NCBI RefSeq assembly: GCF_038622445.1 | Contig: NZ_CP152019.1 | Span: 2,020,501-2,084,500 of the forward strand | Direction: 5' to 3' | Origin: Sporosarcina sp. FSL K6-1522 | Lineage (GTDB): Bacteria; Bacillota; Bacilli; Bacillales_A; Planococcaceae | Length of the DNA: 64,000 bases | Shown here: in pieces, positions 37,508-46,322 of the stretch | How the letters are laid out: the number at the start of each line of letters is the position of its first letter | Position numbering within the stretch: the stretch's first letter is position 1 | Position numbers and translations under genes: made by a program | The notes under the pieces: generated by a model | What the model was told of the DNA's origin: nothing | Database searches by the model: none | Seen by the model: the letters and a program-made list of their open reading frames with translations, nothing else

Positions 37508-38773
37508 ATGGTAAGAAACAAAGAAATTGCTAGGGGCAAAAATGAAAAAGTAAGCACGGTTGGAAATAGGGCCGTCGTTTACGCAGGTGAAGGGAAAGTT
37601 GAAGTTCAGGATATTAGCTTCCCAGATTTAGTATTAAGAGATGGTCCTGGCGTGAATCCGAAAAATGTGGGAAGAAAGTGCCATCATGGTGTCATCCTAA
37701 AAGTGATCACAACGAATATTTGTGGAAGTGATCAGCATATGGTTCGTGGTCGAACAACTGCTCCAGTTGGCCTTGTCCTCGGACATGAAATTACAGGTGA
37801 AGTCATTGAAGTAGGACGTGACGTAGAGTTTATAAAAAAAGGTGATTTAGTCTCGGTTCCGTTTAATATTGCTTGTGGGCGCTGTGTCTCATGTAGAGAG
37901 CAAAATACCCACGTCTGCCTCAACGTTAATCCGGATCGTCCAGGCTCGGCCTATGGTTATGTAGACATGGGGGGCTGGGTTGGCGGTCAATCTGAATATG
38001 TCATGGTTCCATATGCAGACTTTCAACTACTCAAGTTTGCAGACAAAGATCAGGCGATGGACAAGATTCTTGATTTGACAATGCTTTCTGATATCTTCCC
38101 GACTGGGTATCATGGTGCATATAGTGCCGGAGTAAGACCTGGATCTACGGTGTATATTGCTGGTGCAGGTCCCGTTGGATTAGCAGCTGCTCATTCGGCA
38201 CAACTATTAGGAGCTTCGGCAGTCATTGTCGGCGATCTCATTCCGGAACGATTAGCGCAAGCGAGAAGTTTCGGTTGTGAGACGATTGACTTAAGTAAGC
38301 ACGATGATTTAGGCGAACAAATTGAGCAAATTCTAGGTATTCCGGAAGTGGATTGTGCCGTTGACGCTGTTGGTTTCGAAGCACATGGGCATGGAAAGGG
38401 ACAAGGCGAAGCGCCAGCAGCTGTACTCAACTCCATTATGGACATTACCCGTGCGGCCGGTAAACTTGGTATTCCAGGATTGTACGTAACAGGCGATCCA
38501 GGTGGAATTGATGAAGATGCGAGGGTAGGGACGCTAAAAATTCGTTTCGGCCTAGGTTGGGCAAAAGCACATACTTTTGTAACAGGGCAAACGCCCGTTA
38601 TGCAATACCATAGATATTTGATGAAATCGATTTTAAGCGGCAGAGCACAAATTGCGAAAGCAGTGAATGCGACAGTTATTTCCCTCGACGAAGCACCTGA
38701 AGCTTACCAAGCTTTTGATAAAGGGGCAGCAAGGAAGTTTGTGATTGATCCCCACGGTACGTTAACTAGGTGA
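37508..38773 (+). CDS. fdhA: glutathione-independent formaldehyde dehydrogenase
   Basis: About 421 aa from ATG 37508 (AAGGAGG eight bases upstream; ATG 37502 is too close). Zinc-dependent medium-chain dehydrogenase: catalytic zinc site NICGSDQH and GHEITGEV, structural zinc cysteines in CGRCVSCREQNTHVC, NAD site AGAGPVGLAAA. Long insertions and the segment FNIACGRCVSC..DRPGSAYGYVDMGGW match Pseudomonas-type formaldehyde dehydrogenase. It would oxidise formaldehyde from sarcosine oxidation to formate. First gene of the cluster. Confidence 0.9.
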   Translation: MVRNKEIARGKNEKVSTVGNRAVVYAGEGKVEVQDISFPDLVLRDGPGVNPKNVGRKCHHGVILKVITTNICGSDQHMVRGRTTAPVGLVLGHEITGEVIEVGRDVEFIKKGDLVSVPFNIACGRCVSCREQNTHVCLNVNPDRPGSAYGYVDMGGWVGGQSEYVMVPYADFQLLKFADKDQAMDKILDLTMLSDIFPTGYHGAYSAGVRPGSTVYIAGAGPVGLAAAHSAQLLGASAVIVGDLIPERLAQARSFGCETIDLSKHDDLGEQIEQILGIPEVDCAVDAVGFEAHGHGKGQGEAPAAVLNSIMDITRAAGKLGIPGLYVTGDPGGIDEDARVGTLKIRFGLGWAKAHTFVTGQTPVMQYHRYLMKSILSGRAQIAKAVNATVISLDEAPEAYQAFDKGAARKFVIDPHGTLTR

Positions 38774-38804
38774 AGATTATTAAAAACTAGGAGGATGGTT
38801 GAAA

Positions 38805-39230
38805 ATGACGAAAATTAATTTGGAAGTAGCAAAAAAACTAATTGAGAGTGCTGAACAGGAATCGAAAAACTTAGGTGTCAATATGGTAATTTCAGTTGTA
38901 GACCAAGGTGGGAATCTCATTGCAAAACACCGAATGGATGATGCCTGGATTGCTAGTATTGAAATTTCTCAAAATAAAGCATGGACGTCTGTTGCTTTAA
39001 AGGCACCGACAGCAAATTTAGCTGACGCTACAGTACCAAACGCCGAACTTTACGGGCTAACTACTACAAATAGTGGGAAAATTGTTGTATTCGGCGGAGG
39101 GATACCACTTGTAGCGGATGGTAAAGTCGTCGGTGCTGTAGGGGTAAGCGGAAGCTCAGTTCCAAACGACGTTAAAGTGGCTGAAGCTGCTGTTCGAGCA
39201 TTTGAAAATAACAAAGTGCCTGTTCGGTAA
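38805..39230 (+). CDS. GlcG/HbpS-family protein (DUF336)
   Basis: 141 aa from ATG 38805 (GAGG ten bases upstream). It has the family blocks SVVDQGGNLIAKHRMDDAW and a C-terminal GGIPLVADGKVVGAVGVSGS. Members occur in glycolate, diol and amine catabolic operons and some bind haem; the function is not settled. It sits 31 bases after formaldehyde dehydrogenase and is likely cotranscribed. Possibly a helper in one-carbon or peroxide handling here, which is inference only. Confidence 0.85.
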   Translation: MTKINLEVAKKLIESAEQESKNLGVNMVISVVDQGGNLIAKHRMDDAWIASIEISQNKAWTSVALKAPTANLADATVPNAELYGLTTTNSGKIVVFGGGIPLVADGKVVGAVGVSGSSVPNDVKVAEAAVRAFENNKVPVR

Positions 39231-39316
39231 GGAGCTGTAACTAGATAGTAAGCTACTGTCTTTTACATCTTAGAATGCTATATACGTTGAACTAAAGAAC
39301 CCTATTAACAACGCTT

Positions 39317-39398
39317 GGCGCTTGGGGATGCCTCCCGCAATAAGCCTGATGGAAAGCCACCATCAGTCTTATTGCTTCGGCGACCCCGGTAGACGCCT
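39317..39398 (+). other. large hairpin between GlcG-like and sarcosine oxidase genes
   Basis: Nested pairings: GGCG with CGCC, GGGG.GCC with GGC.CCCC, and a 15-of-16 stem GCAATAAGCCTGATGG / CCATCAGTCTTATTGC with a seven-base loop. There is no T-run, so it is not a normal terminator. It may stabilise or process the operon mRNA, or be a small mobile repeat. Otherwise the 300-bp gap holds nothing recognisable. Confidence 0.65.
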
Positions 39399-39536
39399 GC
39401 GATGGAGATTACGTGAAAATCATAAGTTCAACCCATATAGGGAAGGTTTTAGTTTGCTAATTGTAAAAAACAGTAGTAACAATCTATTATTCCATAAGAA
39501 ATGACGAGAATTTAACAACTCGATAGGGGGAGTACT

Positions 39537-40718
39537 ATGGAGAAGCATTATGAGGTAATTGTTGTCGGAGCAGGGTCAATGGGAATGGCTGCCGGTTATT
39601 TTTTAGCAAAACAAGGGGCGAAGACGTTACTGATTGATGCAAATGATCCGCCACATACACAGGGGAGCCACCACGGCGATACGCGAATTATTCGCCATGC
39701 TTACGGTGAAGGACGAGAATATGTTCCTCTTGCACTTAGGTCCCAGGAGTTATGGAATGAGCTCGAAAAGCAATCCCATCACAAAATATTTACACGGGTA
39801 GGCGCCATTGGCTTTGGCCCTAAAGGCGAATCTGCATTTATCGATGAAGCGATTGCCAGTGGAAAAGAATATAATTTAGAAATTGATCTACTCACAGGAA
39901 AGGAAATGAATGAGCGTTGGCCTGGGCTGACTGTTCCAGATGATTACATCGCTTTTTATGAGCCTAACTCAGGGTTTTTATATAGCGAAAATTGTATCAG
40001 AGCTTATCGAGAGCTAGCGGATTACCATGGTGCTGAATTTTCTATGAACAATCCGGTTGTAGACATTGAGGCTTTCGAAGATACTGTTAAGGTGATCACA
40101 AAGAACGGAACATTTACTGCAGACAAGTTAATTCTTAGTGGTGGTGCCTGGAATAGAAAAATAGCCCAAAATCTTAATCTTGATTTGCCAATAACACCAA
40201 CTCGTCAACCTGTCGCTTGGTTCGAGGCTGATGAATCATTGTATAATACGAATGCATTCCCTACTTTTATGGTTGAAGTTCCGACGGGGGAGACAAAAGC
40301 AATCTATTATGGGTTTCCAACGTTTGGTGGATGTGGTGTGAAAGTCGGAAGACATGAATATGTCGACAAAATAGATCCGGATACGATGAATCGTGACTTT
40401 GGTTCTGACGACAATGATGAGGGACATATTCGTGAGTATTTAGAAAGATTTATGCCGCAAGCAAATGGAGCGTTAAAGAGAGGGGCAATCTGTATTTATT
40501 CTAGAACACCAGATGGTCACTTCATTATTGATAAGCATCCAGAATATCCTCATATTTCTTTTGCAGCTGGGTTTGCTGGGCATGGTTTTAAGTTTGCGAG
40601 TGTTGTTGGTGAAATCTTAACTCAATTAGCTTTAACAGGTGAAACAGAGCATGACATTACTCTCTTCTCAGTCAATCGTCCGGCTCTAAAAGCATTGTTG
40701 GAGAAGGCTTCTATATGA
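39537..40718 (+). CDS. soxA: monomeric sarcosine oxidase / N-methyl amino-acid oxidase
   Basis: 393 aa, typical length. N-terminal FAD-binding GAGSMGMAAGYFL; GSHHGDTRIIRHAYGE is the family flavin motif. ICIYSRTPDGHFIIDKHPEYPH carries the cysteine position that binds FAD covalently in monomeric sarcosine oxidase. C-terminal GFAGHGFKFASVVGE. Reaction: sarcosine + O2 + water to glycine, formaldehyde and H2O2. N-methyl-L-tryptophan oxidase is the alternative name for close homologues, but creatinase in the cluster points to sarcosine. Confidence 0.9.
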   Translation: MEKHYEVIVVGAGSMGMAAGYFLAKQGAKTLLIDANDPPHTQGSHHGDTRIIRHAYGEGREYVPLALRSQELWNELEKQSHHKIFTRVGAIGFGPKGESAFIDEAIASGKEYNLEIDLLTGKEMNERWPGLTVPDDYIAFYEPNSGFLYSENCIRAYRELADYHGAEFSMNNPVVDIEAFEDTVKVITKNGTFTADKLILSGGAWNRKIAQNLNLDLPITPTRQPVAWFEADESLYNTNAFPTFMVEVPTGETKAIYYGFPTFGGCGVKVGRHEYVDKIDPDTMNRDFGSDDNDEGHIREYLERFMPQANGALKRGAICIYSRTPDGHFIIDKHPEYPHISFAAGFAGHGFKFASVVGEILTQLALTGETEHDITLFSVNRPALKALLEKASI

Positions 40719-40724
40719 ATTTTA

Positions 40725-40738
40725 TGAAAGCGCTTACA
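40725..40738 (+). promoter_or_regulatory. CcpA cre-like site
   Basis: TGAAAGCGCTTACA fits the cre consensus TGWAANCGNTNWCA at every position. It lies seven bases after the sarcosine oxidase stop and 160 bp before the MFS transporter. CcpA bound here would act as a roadblock or repress a promoter for the transporter-creatinase part. Confidence 0.75.
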
Positions 40739-40898
40739 AATGGAGCTTAGGGGTAGATAATTAGCAAACGCACGTTGATCTTGACTTAGAATACTTACCA
40801 AATGATTAGCATCCTAAACAAAATTTTTTAAAATAACCTTACGTTCACAGTAGTTGACTTGTGGTGGTTGATATTAAAAAAGAAAGGAGGTTGTCATA

Positions 40899-42215
40899 TT
40901 GGTAGTAGCAGAAGTCGAGCTACAAGGGACGGATACCTCGAAGGAGATCTCTACTAGCGTCAAAAAGGCGGTTGTGGGCGCAGCGATTGGAAATTTGATA
41001 GAGTGGTTTGATTATGCATCCTACGGTTATTTAGCTGTAGTTATTGCAACGGTTTTCTTTGCACCGGGAAACGCAACGGCGGCATTGTTAGGAGCATTCG
41101 CAGTATTTTCCGTTTCGTTTATTGTGCGACCGATTGGAGGGCTTATTTGGGGGCATCTTGGTGATAAAATCGGACGTAAGCGTGTCTTGGTTCTGACAAT
41201 CATTATCATGTCGATGTCAACTTTTGCAATTGGTATTTTGCCAGGCTATGCAGCAATTGGCGTGATGGCACCACTGTTATTACTTGTTTGTCGCCTCGTT
41301 CAAGGTTTTTCCGCATCAGGAGAATATGCTGGGGCAGCATCTTTCATATCCGAATACGCGCCGAATTCACGCCGAGGGCTACTTGTCAGTATGGTACCAA
41401 CAAGTACGGCGGCTGGACTCATGTTAGCGGTCATTATTGTATCGCTTCTTGAATTTAACTTGACTAAAGAAGCCCTATACAGTTGGGGATGGCGAATTCC
41501 CTTTCTCTTATCGGGTCCCCTTGGCATAATTGGTTTGCTGATTCGACTTAAGCTAGAAGACACTCCGTTATTTAAAGAAATGGATAGGTCAGAGAAGAAA
41601 CCTAAACCAAGTTTATTCCAGGGGGTTAAACAAAACCGAAAACAAGTACTCATCGCTTTTGGGGTTATCTGTCTAAATGCAGTGGGCTTCTACACGATTC
41701 TTAGCTATATGCCGACATACCTTACGCAGGAGTTAGGCTTTGGGGTTATGAAAGGAATATTGATTACCCTCGTCTCTTTAGGTACGTACGTTCTCGTACT
41801 CCCGTTCGTTGGAATGCTAGCTGATCGAATCGGAAGGAAGCCGGTCCTTATCGGGGCTTCTATCATGTTTGTATTATTCACATATCCCGCTTTTTGGTTA
41901 TTATCCATTGGAGGTCCTTATGCAATATTGGCATTAGTCATGCTTGGATTTGTACTAGCTGGAAATGATGGGGTACTTGCCACTTTTCTGACGGAGATGT
42001 TCCCCACATCGGTACGTTTCAGTTGCTTTGCGTTATCGTTCAATACCGGCAACGCCATCTTTGGCGGGACAGCACCCCTGATTGCCACCTTTTTAATTGC
42101 TAAAACGGGTAATACGTTTGCCCCAGCCTTTTATTTGATGGGGGCTGCCGTAATTGCCTTTGTCTTCCTCCTTATGACAAAGGAGACGGCGAATAAACCT
42201 TTAAGAAATGAATAA
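40899..42215 (+). CDS. MFS transporter, metabolite:H+ symporter (ProP-like) family
   Basis: 438 aa from TTG 40899, eight bases after AAAGGAGG. Twelve membrane segments with MHS-family marks: IGNLIEWFDYASYGYLA at the first helix, RPIGGLIWGHLGDKIGRK in the first cytoplasmic loop and LADRIGRKPVL in the second half. Relatives import proline, betaine or other zwitterions. Position between sarcosine oxidase and creatinase suggests creatine or sarcosine as substrate, which is inference from context. Confidence 0.88.
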   Translation: MVVAEVELQGTDTSKEISTSVKKAVVGAAIGNLIEWFDYASYGYLAVVIATVFFAPGNATAALLGAFAVFSVSFIVRPIGGLIWGHLGDKIGRKRVLVLTIIIMSMSTFAIGILPGYAAIGVMAPLLLLVCRLVQGFSASGEYAGAASFISEYAPNSRRGLLVSMVPTSTAAGLMLAVIIVSLLEFNLTKEALYSWGWRIPFLLSGPLGIIGLLIRLKLEDTPLFKEMDRSEKKPKPSLFQGVKQNRKQVLIAFGVICLNAVGFYTILSYMPTYLTQELGFGVMKGILITLVSLGTYVLVLPFVGMLADRIGRKPVLIGASIMFVLFTYPAFWLLSIGGPYAILALVMLGFVLAGNDGVLATFLTEMFPTSVRFSCFALSFNTGNAIFGGTAPLIATFLIAKTGNTFAPAFYLMGAAVIAFVFLLMTKETANKPLRNE

Positions 42216-42263
42216 GGGCAGTAAGCTGCCAAATAGAATGAGTAATCGAAAGGGGAAGAAATA

Positions 42264-43499
42264 ATGAAAACACTTGAAGGCCTAGCAAGAACAAAAGTAA
42301 TCAAAAATGGAGAAAAAGTGATTCCTACTTTCTCAAAGGCAGAAATGCAACGACGTAATGATAATTTACGGAGAGTTTTAGCAGAAAAAGAGATCGATGC
42401 GGTGTTATTCACTTCCTATCATAATATTAACTACTATAGTGATTTCCTATATACGGCATTTGGTCGTAATTATGGACTCGTTGTAACGCAGGATAAGCAT
42501 GTTACGGTTTCAGCCAATATCGACGGCGGTATGCCTTGGCGCAGAAGCTTTGATGACAATATCGTTTATACAGATTGGCAAAAAGACAATTACCTCCACG
42601 CGGTTAAGAAGGTTTTAAGCGACTCGGGCAACATTACCCGCCGTCTTGGAATCGAGGAAGATCACGTAACGCTCGAAGTACGCCAAAAAATACAAGATGC
42701 ATTTCCTGATGCCGAACTGGTAGACATTTCAAAAGCGACGATGGCACAGCGCATGTTCAAATCAGCTGAAGAGATTGAGCATATTAAAAATGGGGCACGA
42801 GTTGCTGATATAGGTGGTGCAGCAGCCGTTGAGGCAATCGATGTAGGCGTTTCTGAATATGAAGTAGCTCTGCATGGAACACAAGCGATGACGCGTGAAA
42901 TCGCCCGTCTTTACCCGCATGCTGAATTAAGAGATTCTTGGATCTGGTTCCAATCGGGTATTAATACAGATGGTGCGCATAATTGGGCTACTTCGAGAAA
43001 ATTAGAGCGTGGAGATATACTAAGCCTAAATGCATTTCCAATGATTGCCGGTTACTATACGGCTCTTGAGCGGACTCTATTTTTGGAAGAAGTATCGGAT
43101 AAGCACCTTGAGCTATGGGAGATTAACGTTAACGTGCATAAAAAAGGCCTTGAATTAATCAAGCCAGGTATGAGATGCATGGATATTGCAATTGAATTGA
43201 ATGAAATTTACCGTGAACATGATTTACTCCCAAATCGGACGTTTGGCTATGGACATTCCTTTGGTGTACTTTCCCATTACTACGGGCGTGAAGCGGGTCT
43301 TGAGTTACGAGAGGATATTGAAACAGTACTAGAGCCGGGGATGGTCGTTTCAATGGAGCCAATGATCATGGTTCCTGAAGGTCAACCAGGTGCTGGAGGA
43401 TACCGTGAGCATGATATCCTCGTAATCCACGAAGATGGTTCTGTTGAGAATATTACGGGTTTCCCATTTGGTCCAGAACATAACATTATTAAAAAGTAA
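42264..43499 (+). CDS. creatinase (creatine amidinohydrolase)
   Basis: 411 aa, family length about 400. It hydrolyses creatine to sarcosine and urea. The match to Pseudomonas creatinase as remembered is long and specific: FTSYHNINYYSDFLY, ISANIDGG-like, NIVYTDWQ, WFQSGINTDGAHN (with the catalytic histidine), LSLNAFPMIAGYYTALERT, TFGYGHSFG, SHYYGREAGLELRED. It has the pita-bread fold of M24 peptidases but without their metal ligands. AAGGGG precedes ATG. Together with the oxidase and dehydrogenase it completes a route from creatine to glycine and formate. Confidence 0.95.
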   Translation: MKTLEGLARTKVIKNGEKVIPTFSKAEMQRRNDNLRRVLAEKEIDAVLFTSYHNINYYSDFLYTAFGRNYGLVVTQDKHVTVSANIDGGMPWRRSFDDNIVYTDWQKDNYLHAVKKVLSDSGNITRRLGIEEDHVTLEVRQKIQDAFPDAELVDISKATMAQRMFKSAEEIEHIKNGARVADIGGAAAVEAIDVGVSEYEVALHGTQAMTREIARLYPHAELRDSWIWFQSGINTDGAHNWATSRKLERGDILSLNAFPMIAGYYTALERTLFLEEVSDKHLELWEINVNVHKKGLELIKPGMRCMDIAIELNEIYREHDLLPNRTFGYGHSFGVLSHYYGREAGLELREDIETVLEPGMVVSMEPMIMVPEGQPGAGGYREHDILVIHEDGSVENITGFPFGPEHNIIKK

Positions 43500-43592
43500 A
43501 TGCCTATTGGGAAATTCGATATGCAGTTTTGCTCTCGATATTGCAAAAGCAAAAAATGCTAAAGAGAGATATATATTTTAGGGGGAATTATA

Positions 43593-44006
43593 ATGACTGA
43601 AAAAACATTGACGGAAAATAAAAAGAATTTTTTGTGTGCAGAGCCGGGAATTCAATTAATTAAGGCTGGAACTTACAAGCTCAATGAATTGAGCGTGTTA
43701 CGTGGAACTCCGAACCTAAAAGGACAGATTATTGACGTGCCACTTACTGCTGAAAAAGCAGAGTTAACGATGGGGTACTTTGCATTACAGCCTTCGGAGG
43801 ACTATTCAGCAGACTTTAATTTCATTGAAGTGAAAGTGGTTACAAGTGGAACAATGATTGTTCGCGATGTTGAAGGGAATCGATACGTAGCGGAAGTTGG
43901 CGATGTATTAATCTTTTCTCCTGACACAACGGTTATTTTCGATGGTGAAAGCAATGGAGAAGCCGTTTATTTCAAGAATATATTAGCTAATCCTAGCTAT
44001 TTATAA
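43593..44006 (+). CDS. cupin-domain protein, EutQ-like
   Basis: 137 aa; AGGGGG before ATG. The C-terminal half has the small cupin pattern: FNFIEVKVVTSGTMIVRD, then YVAEVGDVLIFSPDTTVIF. The N-terminus has no recognised domain. Metal-binding histidines typical of cupins are few, so a binding role is as likely as catalysis. It is last in the creatine cluster and is followed by a terminator. Function in the pathway unknown. Confidence 0.75.
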   Translation: MTEKTLTENKKNFLCAEPGIQLIKAGTYKLNELSVLRGTPNLKGQIIDVPLTAEKAELTMGYFALQPSEDYSADFNFIEVKVVTSGTMIVRDVEGNRYVAEVGDVLIFSPDTTVIFDGESNGEAVYFKNILANPSYL

Positions 44007-44008
44007 TT

Positions 44009-44054
44009 TTAAAAGCGTGTCTACGGAATACTTGTAGGCACGCTTTTACTTTTT
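44009..44054 (+). terminator. terminator of the creatine cluster
   Basis: AAAAGCGTG(TC)TAC / GTA(GG)CACGCTTTT followed by a T-rich tail. Confidence 0.8.
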
Positions 44055-44160
44055 TCCCGCATTAATGGGTAGAAAGACTCCCACTTTAAAACTTAAGTAG
44101 AAATACGCTAAGGATAAGTGGGAGATCAACTGCCCGTAAAAGCCCGATTGGTTCAACTAA

Positions 44161-44196
44161 CAATCAGTGGGGGATAAGGAAAACCCCTACTGATTG
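44161..44196 (-). terminator. hairpin at the 3' end of the PucR-type gene
   Basis: CAATCAGT.GGGG and CCCC.ACTGATTG form a 12-bp stem 24 bases beyond the stop. The T-run is weak, so termination is probable but not certain. Confidence 0.5.
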
Positions 44197-44219
44197 AAGT
44201 TTCACTTTATCATGTTATG

Positions 44220-45869
44220 TTAACCAAGCCTATGTTGGCGAGAGAGTGATTCGATATTAAGAGCCGTTTGAATCCAGAATTGGCAATGGGGTGAAGACAA
44301 ACTGTCTTGAAGGAGTTCTTCAATTTTTTTTATTCGATAACGTAACGTATTACGGTGAATGTGTAGTGTTTTTGCAACTACTTCACGGTTAAAGCTGTTC
44401 AGTGCAAGGCACTTTAACGTTTCATAAAGGATTTCATCTTGTTCAAAATGTAACTCCTCGGGTAACAATTTGTTTAGAAGATTGTGTGCGTCAGCCGGGC
44501 TCATATTTCCGTAAAGAAGGATTTCACGTTGGAATTGTTCGGTGAAGTACGTTTTTCCAGAATTGCTTTTAAATTGGACAATTGCTGCTAGCGATTTTGT
44601 ACTCTTATAACTTGAAACGAAGGACAGTAATTCTCTTTGCCGATCACCTATTACAATAACGGGAGAAAGTTGATTATGGATGGTCGCTAAGTGTTGATTT
44701 AAAATCGCTAAGCGCTTCTTCAACTCGGAATTCTCCAGGCTTGAAGAAAATAACAGCACTACTTGATCATCGTATACTTCGCAAAATCCACTAATTTCCT
44801 TCTGCTGTTTGAACCACTTGTTGCAGACTCCTCGGATTAACCCTAACTCTAAAAGTGTTTGTGTAGATAAATGAATATTGCCTGAAAGAATAAGCCCCGC
44901 CATCCATTCACCTGCTGGTTTTAGGCCGATTTCAAGCATTTTTCTATCAACAACAATATGAGCCGTCTCCAAATTTTCAATCAGAAGTCCAAGCACTTCT
45001 GATTGTAGTTGCCAACGCTTTATATTTTCTTCCTGCTGAAGCATGTAAATATCGATGAGTACATGAGCTGCATGTTCAAGTGCAAGCGAATGATACTCGG
45101 TTAAGATATCATCATTATGGAGAAGCCAAAGTGTCCCGTATTCATTTCCTTCTATAAAAATAGGAACGGCAATTATATAAGGAGTGGCGCTTTGTAAATG
45201 AATAGCCTGAACATGACGTTCTATTGTGTGTGTTTTAAAATTAGCATATGATTGTTCGTTTTTTAATTGCTCGGCAAAGGTATTTATTTTTGTAGAGAGG
45301 TTGATTGGTTGTTCATCTTTTGGACTGGCTTCTTCCAATAATGCATTTGTTTCGTCGGTAAATAGTACGGTGCATTTGAGAAATGAAGCAAGAATTTCGC
45401 AAACTTCATTTCTGTCATTTGCAACTTGCATCAGTTCAGTAAGACTTGTAGGAACTTGGTTGACCAATTCTTTATTTTTAAATTGGCGTTCCATTATTTC
45501 TTGATGGATTGCACGGGTTACTCGAACGAAAGGAACATGAAAGGATACCTCCATTATTGGAATAGAATACTTTTCGCCAAATTCTAAAAGGGCAGGCGGG
45601 CACTGTGTTAAATAACGTCCTGTTGCAAGGATAATACCGGAAATTTGATGCCTTAGTAGTGAATTGAGGAATTTTTCTTCTGATTTCCTATCCGCGGGCC
45701 ATACTTGTCCGCATGATAATAAAAGCTCTTGGCCTTCAAGAAAATGTGCCACATCATCATGATCAATTACGTGGACCCAGCTAATTTTTCGAGCTAACCC
45801 ACTTCGTCCAGACCGGATGATGATCTTTTGTAATTCGGGCAAACGTAACGATTCTTGTACAGTGATCAT
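44220..45869 (-). CDS. PucR-family transcriptional regulator
   Basis: 549 aa. N-terminal PucR ligand-type domain (about 5-125, with the LPELQKIIIRSGRSGLARKI opening), a central GAF-like/GGDEF-like region, and the C-terminal PucR helix-turn-helix FNREVVAKTLHIHRNTLRYRIKKIEELL (about 490-525). PucR proteins control purine and related nitrogen-compound use. It is convergent with the creatine cluster and is the only regulator beside it, so it is the likely activator. No signal peptide; cytoplasmic. Confidence 0.88.
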   Translation of the reverse strand: MITVQESLRLPELQKIIIRSGRSGLARKISWVHVIDHDDVAHFLEGQELLLSCGQVWPADRKSEEKFLNSLLRHQISGIILATGRYLTQCPPALLEFGEKYSIPIMEVSFHVPFVRVTRAIHQEIMERQFKNKELVNQVPTSLTELMQVANDRNEVCEILASFLKCTVLFTDETNALLEEASPKDEQPINLSTKINTFAEQLKNEQSYANFKTHTIERHVQAIHLQSATPYIIAVPIFIEGNEYGTLWLLHNDDILTEYHSLALEHAAHVLIDIYMLQQEENIKRWQLQSEVLGLLIENLETAHIVVDRKMLEIGLKPAGEWMAGLILSGNIHLSTQTLLELGLIRGVCNKWFKQQKEISGFCEVYDDQVVLLFSSSLENSELKKRLAILNQHLATIHNQLSPVIVIGDRQRELLSFVSSYKSTKSLAAIVQFKSNSGKTYFTEQFQREILLYGNMSPADAHNLLNKLLPEELHFEQDEILYETLKCLALNSFNREVVAKTLHIHRNTLRYRIKKIEELLQDSLSSPHCQFWIQTALNIESLSRQHRLG

Positions 45870-46065
45870 ACACTCACACCCCCATGGTTATATTGTAATG
45901 AAAATTTTAACTATTGCAAATATAATCGGCGAAATGCTCCTTATCGATGTTATAAAGCGACACAGTGATTTTTGGGATGAGTATTTGAAAGGAAAACAAC
46001 GTGTGGATACATTCGTGCCATTCACTGAATGAGTTGCATATAGTAAGGTTGTGGCCTAGGCGGTT

Positions 46066-46300
46066 ATCAGGGAGGAATGTAGTTCAAATCCTCCCCGATA
46101 ATGCCTCCGGCGGATGTCCTAGATTTTCAGAGGAGCTTTTTACAAAAGCGGAGAATGTCGTTTAGCCTCGGCGGGCTTGCCGCAAAAAGCATGATTTTCG
46201 CCTTTTCAGAAAGACTGAAACGACCTGAGAGGCTGGCATTCGGAGCCTAGACGAGAGCGAATTCGAGAAAATCTGGATGTAATTACGCCGAGGCGTAATT
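46066..46300 (+). repeat. modular palindromic repeat, copy B
   Basis: Head here is AGGGAGGAATGTAG..TCCTCCCC, not the TTTATCTTC type. Then TGCCTCCGGCGGATGTC, AGATTTT, an insert of about 150 nt, AAAATCTGGATG and the palindrome AATTACGCCGAGGCGTAATT. It ends 22 bases before the catalase GTG and points toward it. The 200 bp before it (45870-46065) holds no feature. Confidence 0.8.
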
Positions 46301-46322
46301 GATAGAATGAAAGGGGGATCTC

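Noticed and set aside
39322..39504. 60-codon frame between the GlcG-like and sarcosine oxidase genes
   Set aside because: It is mostly made of the stable hairpin at 39317-39398 and has no ribosome site.
46040..46105. tRNA-like stretch with GTTCAAATCC
   Set aside because: The flanks do not form a T-arm and no acceptor, D or anticodon arms are found; the segment is the head of repeat copy B.
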